Shown: positions 54,319 to 63,774, counted from the stretch's first letter. The stretch is DNA of 64,000 nucleotides from Sulfurimicrobium sp963779055 (GCA_963779055.1 CAVZWN010000004.1:496001-560000); one strand, 5' to 3'. The notes: generated from the letters alone by a model not told the origin. Numbers and translations are program-made.

Positions 54319-54927
54319 TCAGGCCACCGGTACCGAATCCTTGAACGAAGGACGTAGTGCCAGCTTTTCTGCCAGCTTGTCGAGATTGGGGTGCGCCTCG
54401 CGCCACTGAATGTGAGGAAAACGGAAATCGAGATAGCCCAGAGTGCATCCCACGGCGATGTCCGCCAGGCTGAAAAAATCGCCGGTACACCAGGATTTCT
54501 CGCCCAGTTCTTCCGCCATGGCTTCAAGGCCGCGAAAAACCTGGCCTTCCTGACGCACGATCCATTCCGGGTCCTGACGGGCTTCGGGCCTTTTCTGTTC
54601 GAGATAGATTGTGGCAGCAGACTCCGTCACCCCATCCGCCAGGGCTTCCCAGCGCCGCACTGCAACACGCGGACGGTTTTCCTTGGGCAACAGGGGCGAG
54701 ACCGGGGTCAGATTATCGAGATATTCGACAATCACGCGAGAATCGAACAGGGTGTTGCCATCGTCCATCACCAGCACCGGCACCTTGCCGAGGGGGTTAT
54801 ATTCGGGAACGCGCGTGGTCGGCTCCCATGGAATATCCACCACCGCTTCGTAGTCGATGCGTTTTTCCGCCAGCACCACGCGCACCTTGCGCGCGAAAGG
54901 ACTGGTCAGGGACAGGATCAGTTTCAT
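54319..54927 (-). CDS. Glutathione S-transferase family protein
   Basis: This 202-residue cytoplasmic protein has a thioredoxin-like N-domain (MKLILSLTSPFARKVRVVLA; the Ser-Pro pair is the likely catalytic site), the glutathione-binding NPLGKVPVLVMDDGNTLFDS with cis-Pro and the Asp-Ser pair, and the all-helical C-domain with WCTGDFFSLADIAVGCTLGY. It resembles the YibF-type bacterial GST group. The substrate is unknown. It is 12 bases downstream of acnB and upstream of the DUF4124 gene. Confidence 0.9.
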   Translation of the reverse strand: MKLILSLTSPFARKVRVVLAEKRIDYEAVVDIPWEPTTRVPEYNPLGKVPVLVMDDGNTLFDSRVIVEYLDNLTPVSPLLPKENRPRVAVRRWEALADGVTESAATIYLEQKRPEARQDPEWIVRQEGQVFRGLEAMAEELGEKSWCTGDFFSLADIAVGCTLGYLDFRFPHIQWREAHPNLDKLAEKLALRPSFKDSVPVA

Positions 54928-54939
54928 GAATTTCTCTTT

Positions 54940-57503
54940 TTAAACCTGCACAACCGGAATCACCTTGCCTTTTACGGCATAGGCTTCCATCTGGTTGAAG
55001 TTGAGGTAGCGGTAGATATTGTCCGCCAGCGGCGCGATTTTGTCCTGCACCAGGGCCAGATATTCTTCAGCGCCGGGGATACGGCCCAGACGGGCGCATA
55101 CTGCCGCCAGTTCTGCCGAGCCGAGATAGACGCGGGCATCCTTGCCAAGACGGTTGTCGAAATTGCGCGTACTGGTGGAAAACACTGTGGCCTTGTCCGC
55201 CACCCGTGCCTGGTTGCCCATGCACAGAGAGCAGCCGGGCATTTCCATGCGCGCACCGGAACGGCCAAGGATGCCGTAAACACCTTCTTCGCGCAGTTGC
55301 GCCTCATCCATGCGGGTCGGAGGCGCCACCCACAGCTTGGTCGAAAGCAGGCCGGCATCTTCCAGTATTTTGGAAGCCGCGCGGTAGTGGCCGATATTGG
55401 TCATGCAGCTGCCGATGAATACTTCGTCGATTTTTTCCCCAGCCACGTCCGAAAGTGTTTTGACATCGTCCGGATCGTTGGGGCAGGCCAGCAGCGGCTC
55501 CTTGATCTCGTTCAGGTCGATTTCCAGCACGTAGGCGTATTCCGCGTCGGCATCCGGCTCCAGCAGCTCCGGCTTGGCCAGCCAGGCCTTCATGCCATCG
55601 ATGCGACGCTGCAGGGTACGCGCATCCTGATAACCGTTGGCGATCATGTTTTCCAGCAGCACCACGTTGGAATTCAGATATTCGATCACCGGCTCCTTGC
55701 TGAGGCGCACCGAGCAGCCATTGGCCGAACGCTCGGCGGAAGCGTCAGCAAGTTCGAACGCCTGCTCCACTTTCAGATCAGGCAGAGCCCTCGATTTCCA
55801 GAATGCGGCCGTTGAACACGTTTTTCTTGCCCTTCTTGCCCACCGTCAGCTCGCCCTTCTGGATCGCCGCATAGGGAATGGCATTGACCAGATCGCGCAG
55901 GGTGATGCCCGGCTGCATCTTGCCCTTGAAGCGCACCAGCACGGATTCCGCCATATCCAGCGGCATCACGCCCATGGCGGCGGCAAAGGCCACCAGACCG
56001 GAGCCGGCGGGAAAGGTGATCCCAATCGGGAAAGCGGGTATGCGAATCGCCGCCGGTGCCCACCGTATCCGGCAGCAGCATGCGGTTGAGCCAGGAATGG
56101 ATCACGCCGTCGCCCGGCTTGAGCGAAACGCCGCCGCGCGAGGTGATGAAATCAGGCAGGGAATGCTGCAATTTAACGTCCACCGGCTTGGGATACGCTG
56201 CGGTATGGCAGAAGCTCTGCATCACCAGATCGGCAGAAAAGCCCAGGCAAGCCAGTTCCTTGAGTTCGTCGCGGGTCATCGCGCCAGTGGTGTCCTGCGA
56301 TCCCACCGTGGCCATTTTAGGCTCGCAGTAGGTGCCGGGACGCACACCAGCCACGCCACAGGCACGGCCCACCATTTTCTGCGCCAGGGTATAGCCCTTG
56401 CCGGTATCTTTAGGGTTGAGCGGCTGGATGAACAGATCAGAAGGTGCCATGCCGAGCGCCTCGCGCGCCTTGGCGGTCAGGCCGCGACCGATGATCAGGG
56501 GAATGCGTCCACCGGCGCGCACTTCGTCGGCCAGCGTCACCGGTTCCAGCTTGAAGGTGGAAACCACCTTGCCTGCGGCATCGTGAATTTCGCCCTTGAA
56601 TGGGTAAATGGTAATGACATCGCCCATTTTCAGCGCCGACACATCGCACTGGATCGGCAGCGCGCCGGAGTCCTCGGCGGTGTTAAAGAAAATCGGCGCG
56701 ATCTTGCTGCCCAGCACGATGCCGCCAGTGCGCTTGCCCGGAATGTGCGGAATATCCGCGCCCATGTACCACTGCACCGAATTGATGGCGGATTTGCGCG
56801 AGGAACCGGTGCCCACCACGTCGCCCACGTAGGCCAGTGGCAGGCCTTTTTCTTTCAGCGTATCGAGCGTTTTCAGGCCGTCCGGCATCTTGGCAACCAG
56901 CATTTCGGTGGCGTGCAGCGGGATATCCGGACGCGACCAGGCGGCCTGGGCAGGGGAAAGATCGTCGGTGTTGGTTTCACCGTCCACCTTGAACACCACA
57001 CACGGGATACTTTCCGCCAAAGCAGGCTTGCTGGTGAACCACTCCGCATTGGCCCAGGACTGGATCAGTTCCTTGGCATGGGCATTGCCTGCCTTCATCT
57101 TCTCGGCCACATCGTGGAAGGCATCGAACACCAGCGTGGTGTGCGACAGCGCCTGCACCGCATCCGGCGCCAGGGTCGCGTCATCCAGCAGTTCGACCAG
57201 CGTGCCCACGTTGTAACCACCGAGCATGGTACCCAGTACCTGCACCGCATGCTGTTTGCAGATCAGTGAGGTCTCGACTTTGCCATGCGCCACATCGGCC
57301 AGGAAGGCTGCCTTGACATAGGCAGCCTGGTCCACCCCGGCGGGAACACGATTCTCGAACAAGTCGAGCAGGAAATCGTCTTCACCGGCAGGTGGCGCTT
57401 TCAGCAACTCCACCAGCGCGGCAGTTTGTTCGGGAGAAAGGGGCAAAGGCGGCAGGCCCTGGGCTGCACGCTCGGCGACATGATCACGATAGGCTTTTAA
57501 CAT
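54940..57503 (-). pseudogene. acnB: Bifunctional aconitate hydratase 2/2-methylisocitrate dehydratase, two frameshifts
   Basis: AcnB isomerises citrate to isocitrate with a 4Fe-4S cluster and can act in the methylcitrate cycle. It starts at the ATG at 57503 (MLKAYRDHVAERAAQGLPPL). Frame 1 runs to about 56027, where an extra base changes DSHTRFPIGISFPAGSGLVA; frame 2 encodes FAAAMGVMPLDMAESVLVRF to about 55780, where a second extra base breaks EIEGLPDLKVEQAFELADAS; frame 3 finishes at 54940 with EAYAVKGKVIPVVQV. The 2564-bp span minus two bases is exactly 854 codons, close to the usual AcnB length. GCSLCMGNQARV supplies cluster cysteines. The rest of the sequence is fully conserved, so sequencing error is plausible. 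Confidence 0.88.
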
Positions 57504-57547
57504 TTCGATTCTCTTCTTCAATCATTTAATAAATCGGCTTTCAAGAA

Positions 57548-57775
57548 CTAAACCTGGTACGGCACATGGACACCCGGCTCATCATGGGAAAAATCCCTGG
57601 TGTTTCGCGTGACGAGTATGCGTCTATTCACCGGGGCCGTTGCCCACACGATGGCATCAAGCTGATGGCCCTGCTGGAATATCGATCCAGATCTGACCTT
57701 GCCTGCTCGACACCATTCAGATGGCCGGTCAGAAAATCAACCAATGTACGCACATCTCACACGTACTAATTTGAT
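57548..57775 (-). pseudogene. PIN-domain toxin (VapC-like) remnant with internal deletion
   Basis: On the minus strand, two pieces of a PIN-domain ribonuclease toxin are joined. The N-terminal piece reads VRTLVDFLTGHLNGVEQARS then DLDRYSSRAISLM and keeps the first acidic residue region. The C-terminal piece, in another frame, reads LDAIVWATAPVNRRILVTRN then TRDFSHDEPGVHVPYQV and ends at a TAG. The middle of the protein (about 50 residues) is missing, and the junction falls in a shared CTTGATG-like sequence. No antitoxin gene is recognisable. It is dead as written. Confidence 0.7.
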
Positions 57776-57935
57776 ATACATATTTTATATCAAACCAAAG
57801 CAAGGAGGGGGAAGGTTGGCCCCACGCAAAAATGGCTTGGGGGTGAAAATGGCGGAATTTTTGCGATTTGTTCACGTAGCTCGGACCGCGTTTGCTGATA
57901 TAGTTCAGGGCGATCAACTGATTGGCCATTCTGCC

Positions 57936-58310
57936 ATGACAAAATCCGTAACCCCAGATCACGCACGGCTCGACCGTGTCGTTGCTGAAGCACGTCGCCA
58001 TAGCAGCGAGCGTGAGGCAACTTATCGCGGGCAAGCTCTTAAATTATTTCCGTGGATATGTGGGCGTTGTAGCCGTGAGTTTTCAGGGGCGAGATTACGC
58101 GAATTGACGGTGCACCACAAAGATCACAACCATGACAACAATCCGCCAGATGGCAGCAACTGGGAGCTACTCTGTCTTTACTGCCATGACAATGAGCATT
58201 CCCGTGAAATGGATGAGGCGGTACGGGGAAGAAGTTCGGATAAGCCATCCGGGGCGACTTTTAACCCGTTCGCTGACCTACAGGCACGGCTGAAAGAAAA
58301 GGGTAGGTGA
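57936..58310 (+). CDS. yajD: HNH nuclease family protein, YajD-like
   Basis: This is a small predicted nuclease of about 124 residues. The core LKLFPWICGRCSREFSGARL, then RELTVHHKDHNHDNNPPDG and SNWELLCLYCHDNEHSREMD, shows the HNH motif (His-His pair, Asn, His) with two C-x2-C zinc ligands, closely following YajD. The C-terminus FNPFADLQARLKEKGR is also typical. I prefer the ATG at 57936 (MTKSVTPDHARLDRVVAEAR); an ATG at 57849 with GGGGGTG before it would add 29 residues. It lies in an accessory patch between a VapC remnant and hflX, with an AT-rich upstream region unlike its neighbours. The gap 58311-58507 holds no gene. Confidence 0.85.
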   Translation: MTKSVTPDHARLDRVVAEARRHSSEREATYRGQALKLFPWICGRCSREFSGARLRELTVHHKDHNHDNNPPDGSNWELLCLYCHDNEHSREMDEAVRGRSSDKPSGATFNPFADLQARLKEKGR

Positions 58311-58438
58311 GCGTTTTAGGCCTGCTCGTTTATGCTTGCATCACACGGAGCGGGGATCAGGCCTTGCCATTTGCATACCGCAGCTTCTCGAACAGGAGCG
58401 GGATGTGAAATGTAAGGCCGTGCCCCCCCCGGACCATG

Positions 58439-58455
58439 ATAGTACCGGCTACTAT
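58439..58455. promoter_or_regulatory. Short palindrome upstream of hflX
   Basis: ATAGTA-CCGGC-TACTAT is a perfect 6-5-6 inverted repeat about 50 bases before the hflX start, near a run of eight C. It is a possible operator or part of the promoter. Low certainty. Confidence 0.3.
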
Positions 58456-58507
58456 TGTATTGGCGTGTACCATCTGACTTTACCTATCCAATAGAAGCAA
58501 TCTCCGA

Positions 58508-59857
58508 ATGCAAAGAGAAGCCAAAAAGAAACCCAAATACGCGCTCGTGGCGGCCGTACAACTACCCAGCGTGAGCGATGTGGAGTTCGAAGCATCGTTG
58601 ACCGAGCTACGCGAACTGGCAAAAACACTCGGGTTCGAGGTTGTGCACTCGTTCATGCAGAAGCGTTCCGGCTTCGACTCAACGGCCTACCTGGGCGCTG
58701 GAAAGCGGGAGGAAATTCGCCAGTTCGTGAATAACGAATTCGAGCCTGCCGAGTGGAAGGAAACTGAGTCGTTTGCCACGCCTGACACCGTCCACATCGA
58801 CGTCGTACTGGTCGACCACGAGATCTCCCCGTCACAGGCGCGCAATCTCGAAAAAGAGGTCGGCTGCGAGGTGATGGACCGAACGATGGTCATCCTCGAG
58901 ATTTTTCATCGCAACGCGCGCTCACCGGCCGCACGCGCGCAGGTGGAGATCGCGCGCCTCGGTTACATGGCGCCACGTCTGCGCGAGATGGCAAAGCTTG
59001 CGGGACCGCAAGGCCGGCAGCGCAGCGGCGTCGGCGGCCGGGGCGCCGGCGAGTCAGACACTGAGCTAGACCGGCGCAAGATCCGTGATCGGATCGCGGA
59101 GCTGAAGCAGGAGATCGTCAAGATGGATGCCGAGCGCCAGACGCAGCGCGCGCGGCGGCAAGTAAGCCGGGTACTCGCCGGCGTGACGCTGGTCGGCTAC
59201 ACCAATGCGGGCAAGTCCACCTTGATGCGCGCCCTCACAGGAAGCGAGGTACTGGTTGCCAACAAACTTTTTGCTACGCTCGACACCACGGTGCGCGTTC
59301 TCCACCCCGAGAGCGTGCCACGGGTGCTCGTCAGCGACACGGTCGGATTCATCAAGAACCTGCCGCATGGACTCGTCGCGTCATTCAAATCAACGCTCGA
59401 CGAGGCGCTCGATGCCTCACTGCTGCTTCACGTCATTGATGCGAGCGATCCCGGATTTGAACGCCAGCTTGAAGTAACCGATGAAGTGCTGGCCCAGATC
59501 GGTGCGCAGGATGTGCCGCGCATCCGCATCTTCAACAAGATCGACCACGTCGGCGACGCAGAGGCGCAAGCTGAATGCGAAGCGGCATTGCGTGCGCAGT
59601 ACCCATCGTGCATCGTGATGAGCGCACGCCGCGCTGACGATGTTGCCAAGCTACACGAAGCGATCGTCGCGTTTTTCCAGCAGGATCTCGTCGAGGCCGA
59701 GCTTTTCCTTCCCTGGTCGGCACAGCAGCTGCGCGGCGAAATCTTCGCGAGCTGTCAGGTGCTGGAGGAGCGCGCAGATGCTGAGGGCGCCTTCTTCCGC
59801 GTAAGGGGCGAGCCCGGCGCAGTGAAGGGGCTGAGTGAGCAGTTCGACCAGGCGTAA
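58508..59857 (+). CDS. hflX: GTPase HflX
   Basis: HflX is a ribosome-binding GTPase that splits stalled or stressed ribosomes. It has 449 residues. The N-terminal HflX domain holds FMQKRSGFDSTAYLGAGKRE, DVVLVDHEISPSQARNLEKE and MDRTMVILEIFHRNARSPAA; a Gly-rich linker GPQGRQRSGVGGRGAGESD follows; the G domain has G1 GYTNAGKST, G3 DTVGFIKNLPHGLVASFKST and G4 NKID. It is not next to hfq, its usual partner in proteobacteria, and it sits in an accessory patch. It may be a second, transferred copy; codon choice looks richer in GCG/CGC than neighbours by eye. Confidence 0.92.
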   Translation: MQREAKKKPKYALVAAVQLPSVSDVEFEASLTELRELAKTLGFEVVHSFMQKRSGFDSTAYLGAGKREEIRQFVNNEFEPAEWKETESFATPDTVHIDVVLVDHEISPSQARNLEKEVGCEVMDRTMVILEIFHRNARSPAARAQVEIARLGYMAPRLREMAKLAGPQGRQRSGVGGRGAGESDTELDRRKIRDRIAELKQEIVKMDAERQTQRARRQVSRVLAGVTLVGYTNAGKSTLMRALTGSEVLVANKLFATLDTTVRVLHPESVPRVLVSDTVGFIKNLPHGLVASFKSTLDEALDASLLLHVIDASDPGFERQLEVTDEVLAQIGAQDVPRIRIFNKIDHVGDAEAQAECEAALRAQYPSCIVMSARRADDVAKLHEAIVAFFQQDLVEAELFLPWSAQQLRGEIFASCQVLEERADAEGAFFRVRGEPGAVKGLSEQFDQA

Positions 59858-59859
59858 GC

Positions 59860-59874
59860 CGGGGACAGACCCCG
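59860..59874. repeat. CGGGGACAGACCCCG palindrome
   Basis: A perfect CGGGG/CCCCG inverted repeat around ACAGA, two bases after the hflX stop. The motif GGGGACAGACCCC is a recurring intergenic word in many beta- and gammaproteobacteria, often near REP-type transposases. No transposase is visible here. Confidence 0.5.
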
Positions 59875-59980
59875 TGTTTCTGCAGCCTGTTTGAAGGTCA
59901 TTGCCTGGTTGCTCGGCTATCTCAGCCAGAAACAGTCTGACTTCAAATCATCCGGGCCAAGCCAGAACAGCCTAGGGGTC

Positions 59981-60007
59981 GAGATTGCTTCGCTACGCTC
60001 GCAATGA
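59981..60007. repeat. E-type palindromic repeat, half copy (E3)
   Basis: GAGATTGCTTCGCTACGCTC then GCAATGAC matches the right half of the full element at 31050-31139, with the CGCAATGAC terminus intact. It lies in the 194-bp gap between hflX and dut, which otherwise contains no gene. Confidence 0.7.
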
Positions 60008-60051
60008 CGGGGCACAGGAATAAATTAGCGCTTCCCTATCGAAAGCCGAGT

Positions 60052-60498
60052 TCAGTGCTTGCCGGTGCTGCCGAAACCGCCGGCCCCGCGTTCGCTGTCG
60101 GCGAATTCATCGACGATATTGAATTCAGCCTGAACCACTGGCACCACCACCAGTTGCGCGATGCGCTCCATGGGGTTGATGGTGAAAGCGGCCTGTCCGC
60201 GGTTCCAGCAGGACACGAAGAGCTGGCCCTGATAATCCGAATCAATCAGGCCCACCAGATTGCCCAGCACGATGCCGTGTTTGTGGCCGAGGCCGGAGCG
60301 CGGCAGGATCATGGCGGCATAGCCGGGATCGGCCAGATGGATGGCGATACCGGTGGGGATCAGTTCGGTCTGGCCCGGGTTCAGCACCAATGCTTCCGCC
60401 AGACAGGCGCGCAGATCCAGCCCGGCGGCGCCGGGGGTGGCATAGGCCGGCAACTGCTCATGCATGCGCGGATCGAGAATTTTTACGTCGATTTTCAT
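60052..60498 (-). CDS. dut: dUTP diphosphatase
   Basis: Dut hydrolyses dUTP to dUMP, keeping uracil out of DNA and supplying dUMP for thymidylate. It has 148 residues; trimeric type. All five motifs are present: AAGLDLRACL, PRSGLGHKHGIVLGN, VGLIDSDYQGQL, RIAQLVV and the C-terminal RGAGGFGSTGKH. Its start overlaps the end of coaBC (ATGA), the common coaBC-dut order. Confidence 0.97.
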   Translation of the reverse strand: MKIDVKILDPRMHEQLPAYATPGAAGLDLRACLAEALVLNPGQTELIPTGIAIHLADPGYAAMILPRSGLGHKHGIVLGNLVGLIDSDYQGQLFVSCWNRGQAAFTINPMERIAQLVVVPVVQAEFNIVDEFADSERGAGGFGSTGKH

Positions 60499-61706
60499 GC
60501 GGTTTTTCCGTCTTTCTGTGTTTTCTGGTAGAGCTTCGAGATGTGGGCGATCAGTTGCCGCGCCAGGGCAATTTTCGGCGCCCTCGGCAAGGGATGGGCA
60601 CCGTCATCATCAAACAGCACCAGTTCGTTTTCGTCGCCGCCGATGGCCGTCTGCACCAGATTGGCGGCGAGCAGCGGCAGGTTCTTGCGCCGCCGCTTCA
60701 TCTCGGCATATTCGTGCAGGTTCTCGCTTTCTGCCGCAAAACCGACACAGAATGGCGGATTGGACAGATTCATCACATTCGAGACGATATCCGGATTCGG
60801 CGCCAGTTCCAGGGTCAGGATATGGGCGTCCTTCTTGATTTTCTGCTCGGAGGGGTTGAGCACATAGTAATCGGCCACCGCCGCCACGCCGATGAAGATA
60901 TCTGCCCAGTTCACACTGTCATTCACCGCCTTGAGCATCTGCTGGGCAGTGGTGACGTTCACCACGCGTGCGCCCGCAGGCGGCCTGAGGCAGGTCGGAC
61001 CGCTCACCAGCGTCACTTCCGCGCCAGCCTCCATGGCTGCGCGCGCCACGGCGTAGCCCATCTTTCCGGAACTGGAATTGGTAATGCCGCGCACCGCGTC
61101 GATGGCCTCGAAGGTTGGACCGGCGGTAATCAGGACATGTTTTCCCTGCAACAGTCTGGGCTGGAAGAAGGCTTCGATGCCGACCTGCAGGTCTTCTGCC
61201 TCCAGCATCCGCCCCATGCCGGTTTCACCACAAGCCTGCGCACCCCTATCGGGGCCGAGAACGGTGATGCCGTCGGCTCTGATCTGGGCGACATTGCGCC
61301 GGGTCGCGGGGTTTTCCCACATCTGTTTGTTCATGGCAGGCGCCACCAGCAGAGGACACATGCGCGCCAGACACAGCGTGGAAAGCAGGTCATCCGCCAG
61401 ACCATTGGCCAGCTTGGCAATGAAATCGGCACTGGCAGGCGCCACCACAACGGCGTCGACATCGCGGGTGAAATCGATATGCGCCATGCCGTTGTCGATG
61501 CGGTTGTCCCACAGATCGGTAAATACCGGCCGCCCGGACAACGCCTGCATGGTCACCGGAGTGATGAACTGGCAGGCGGCCTGTGTCATCACCACCTGCA
61601 CTTCCGCCCCGGCCTTAACCAGCAGACGCAACAACTCCGCCGCCTTGTACGCGGCCACGCCACCGGTGATGCCCAGCAGCAGACGTTTTTTTGCCAGATC
61701 GGTCAT
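60495..61706 (-). CDS. coaBC: Bifunctional phosphopantothenoylcysteine decarboxylase/phosphopantothenate-cysteine ligase
   Basis: CoaBC performs two steps of coenzyme A synthesis. It has 403 residues. The N-terminal CoaC flavoprotein half has LLGITGGVAAYKAAELLRLL, the His in GMAHIDFTRDVDAVVVAPAS and the substrate clamp MNKQMWENPATRRNV. The CoaB half has GKHVLITAGPTFEAIDAVRG, ITNSSSGKMGYAVA and the nucleotide-binding KLYQ end. It overlaps dut by four bases. Confidence 0.97.
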   Translation of the reverse strand: MTDLAKKRLLLGITGGVAAYKAAELLRLLVKAGAEVQVVMTQAACQFITPVTMQALSGRPVFTDLWDNRIDNGMAHIDFTRDVDAVVVAPASADFIAKLANGLADDLLSTLCLARMCPLLVAPAMNKQMWENPATRRNVAQIRADGITVLGPDRGAQACGETGMGRMLEAEDLQVGIEAFFQPRLLQGKHVLITAGPTFEAIDAVRGITNSSSGKMGYAVARAAMEAGAEVTLVSGPTCLRPPAGARVVNVTTAQQMLKAVNDSVNWADIFIGVAAVADYYVLNPSEQKIKKDAHILTLELAPNPDIVSNVMNLSNPPFCVGFAAESENLHEYAEMKRRRKNLPLLAANLVQTAIGGDENELVLFDDDGAHPLPRAPKIALARQLIAHISKLYQKTQKDGKTA

Positions 61707-61823
61707 AAGGCGTCCATTTTACGTGAAAATGGACGCCCATGGCGATAACGGATAGGCAGAAGTCGGGAGTGTGCAAAGGGCCAGAGTGCAGCCGGATGAT
61801 AATTGCCTGAAGGTCAGCCCCGG

Positions 61824-63083
61824 TCAGGAAAAGCTGACCTTGACCGCAGTCCCCTGCCCCTCATTGCTTTCGAGCCTGACCTGCCAGCCGTAGCGATCGC
61901 AGATACGCTTGACCAGCGACAGTCCGATGCCCGCGCCTTCGCTGGCCATGTCCCGGAAATGGCGGACGAACACCTGTTCGATGGCATGGCGCGGGATCCC
62001 CTTCCCGGTATCGCTCACAGTCAGGGAATGTGCATCCTGAAGCACATGCACCATCCCTTCCGTCGTATAGGAAAAAGCGTTCCTGATCAGGTTGCTGACC
62101 AGAATTTCAACCAGGCCGGCATCGGCGGGCAGAATCAGCTCCGGACTGGTCTGCACTTCCACCTCGATCGGCTTGCCGGACAGCATGTGGCGCTGTTTTT
62201 CCACCACTTCCCGGACCACGTCGGCCAGCACACAGCCGCCGCCTGCGGCCAGACTGTGCTCCTCGCGCGCCATGAACAGCAGGGCGGTGCCCAGTTCGGC
62301 CATATCGCGGGCGGCGCGCTCGATGCGGCCAATACGGATTTTCTGCTTCTCGCTGAGGCTGTCGTCGTCAAGCAGCACTTCGGATGAGCTCAGGATGACG
62401 GCCAGTGCGGTACGCAGTTCGTGGCTGATATCGGCGCTGAAAGCCCGTTCCCGCTCGATGAACGCACGCATGCGGATCAGGTGGCGGTCGAATACCCGGG
62501 CCAGTTCGCCCACCTCACCGGCGGGGAAGTCGTCTGCCAGCGGATGCTCCCATTCATCCGGGCTGCGATGGCGCACCTTGGCGGCCAGGTCGGCGACAGG
62601 CGCCACCACGGCACGCGACAGCCAGACGCCGCCCAGGGCGGACAACAGGGTCATGAGAACGGCTATCAATCCGAGCATCCAGGCAAAACGGCTTTCGCGC
62701 CGGGCCTGTAGCGAGGTGTCGTAAAGCAGGTAGTAACGTGTCCCGCCGCGCTCGAGTATGGCGACCCGGTAGGTCAACGTGCCCAGGCGGATATCGTGAC
62801 GCCCGGACAACAGCGCCGCCAGATAATCCGGAACGTCACCGGCCCCATCCGTGTTGCGCACATAGCCCTGAAGAATGACGGTGGAAGGCGGAAGGGATGC
62901 CGGGTTGCGTTCGCGCCGGGCAATGTAGTCATCCAGTTCCGCCGACAGGGTCTCGTCGATGAGGCGCAGCCCCAGGTCATGCGCGCCCTGGTAGAGCGCC
63001 ACGCTCATGGCCAGGCTGATCAGGGCGCCGAAGCCGGCAAAAACCAGCGCAACGCGCCAGCGCAGATCAGACGGCAGGCGCAT
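61824..63083 (-). CDS. Two-component sensor histidine kinase
   Basis: This 419-residue inner-membrane sensor has TM1 at about 12-30 (VFAGFGALISLAMSVALYQG), a periplasmic sensor of about 100 residues (ERNPASLPPSTVILQGYVRN), TM2 at about 134-157 (MLGLIAVLMTLLSALGGVWL), a HAMP-like region, the H box AFSADISHELRTALAVILSS, the N box NLIRNAFSY, the G1 box DTGKGIP and the G2 box GAGIGLSLVKRI. The periplasmic part is short and of the QseC/PmrB class. It overlaps its response regulator by 17 bases. The signal is unknown. Confidence 0.92.
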   Translation of the reverse strand: MRLPSDLRWRVALVFAGFGALISLAMSVALYQGAHDLGLRLIDETLSAELDDYIARRERNPASLPPSTVILQGYVRNTDGAGDVPDYLAALLSGRHDIRLGTLTYRVAILERGGTRYYLLYDTSLQARRESRFAWMLGLIAVLMTLLSALGGVWLSRAVVAPVADLAAKVRHRSPDEWEHPLADDFPAGEVGELARVFDRHLIRMRAFIERERAFSADISHELRTALAVILSSSEVLLDDDSLSEKQKIRIGRIERAARDMAELGTALLFMAREEHSLAAGGGCVLADVVREVVEKQRHMLSGKPIEVEVQTSPELILPADAGLVEILVSNLIRNAFSYTTEGMVHVLQDAHSLTVSDTGKGIPRHAIEQVFVRHFRDMASEGAGIGLSLVKRICDRYGWQVRLESNEGQGTAVKVSFS

Positions 63084-63774
63084 CGGGATCCTTCAGCTGG
63101 TAGCCGACGCCACGCACGGTATGAAGCAGGGCCGGGAGTCCCGGCGGATCGATGGCCGAGCGCAGGGTATGCATGTGTACACGCAGGGAATCGCTGTCCG
63201 GCGGCGAATCGCCCCACACGGCCCGCTCGATATCACGGCGCCAGACCACGCTGGGCGTGCGTTTCATCAGCAACTCCAGAATTTTGAGCGGCAAAACCGG
63301 CAGGCTGACGACCTGTCCGGCACGCTGCACGGTCAGGGTGTCGAGATCGAAGAGCAGATCGGCCACCTTGAGGCGCTGCCGGGTTTCGCTGGCGCGTGTA
63401 CGCCTGGCCAGGGCGCGCAGACGCAAATCCAGTTCACGCAATTCAAAGGGTTTGACCATGTAATCATCAGCCCCCTCGCCGAAACCGGCGGCCTTGTCGT
63501 CCAGCGTGTCACGCGCCGTCAGCATCAGGATCGGGACAGCGGATTTTGCGTCCTGACGCAAGCGGCGGCACAGGGTCAGGCCATCTATGCCCGGCAGCAT
63601 CAGATCAAGGACGATCACGTCATGCGGCTGGGTGACAGCAAGGTGCAGGCCGGTAACGCCGTCCATGGCGGCATCGACCATATAGCCCTTCCCCTCCAGA
63701 TAGTCGACAATATTTGCCGCCAGATCCTGACTGTCTTCAACAATAAGTACTGAAATGGGCTCTGAGTCACGCAT
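63067..63774 (-). CDS. Two-component response regulator, OmpR/PmrA type
   Basis: This 235-residue DNA-binding regulator has a receiver domain with the phosphoacceptor Asp57 in HDVIVLDLMLPGIDGLTLCR, acidic pocket residues in VLIVEDSQDLAANIVDYLEG, and the conserved Thr and Lys in PILMLTARDTLDD and ADDYMVKPFELRELDLRLRA. The C-terminal winged helix reads PSVVWRRDIERAVWGDSPPD then SDSLRVHMHTLRSAID. It is first in the operon with the sensor kinase. The target genes are not evident. Confidence 0.93.
   Translation of the reverse strand: MRDSEPISVLIVEDSQDLAANIVDYLEGKGYMVDAAMDGVTGLHLAVTQPHDVIVLDLMLPGIDGLTLCRRLRQDAKSAVPILMLTARDTLDDKAAGFGEGADDYMVKPFELRELDLRLRALARRTRASETRQRLKVADLLFDLDTLTVQRAGQVVSLPVLPLKILELLMKRTPSVVWRRDIERAVWGDSPPDSDSLRVHMHTLRSAIDPPGLPALLHTVRGVGYQLKDPDAPAV

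Noticed and set aside
54391..57269. Two long plus-strand frames opposite gst and acnB
   Set aside because: Both are shadows of conserved minus-strand genes and show typical antisense His/Arg/Gly composition.
54940..57521. Reading acnB as two or three separate genes
   Set aside because: The pieces join into one AcnB of normal length when one base is dropped at each of two sites; there are no ribosome binding sites at the internal starts.
57566..57769. Plus-strand 67-residue open frame
   Set aside because: The minus strand carries recognisable PIN-domain pieces, so the plus frame is a shadow of the VapC remnant.
60390..61748. 452-residue plus-strand frame opposite coaBC
   Set aside because: Antisense shadow; coaBC motifs on the minus strand are complete.
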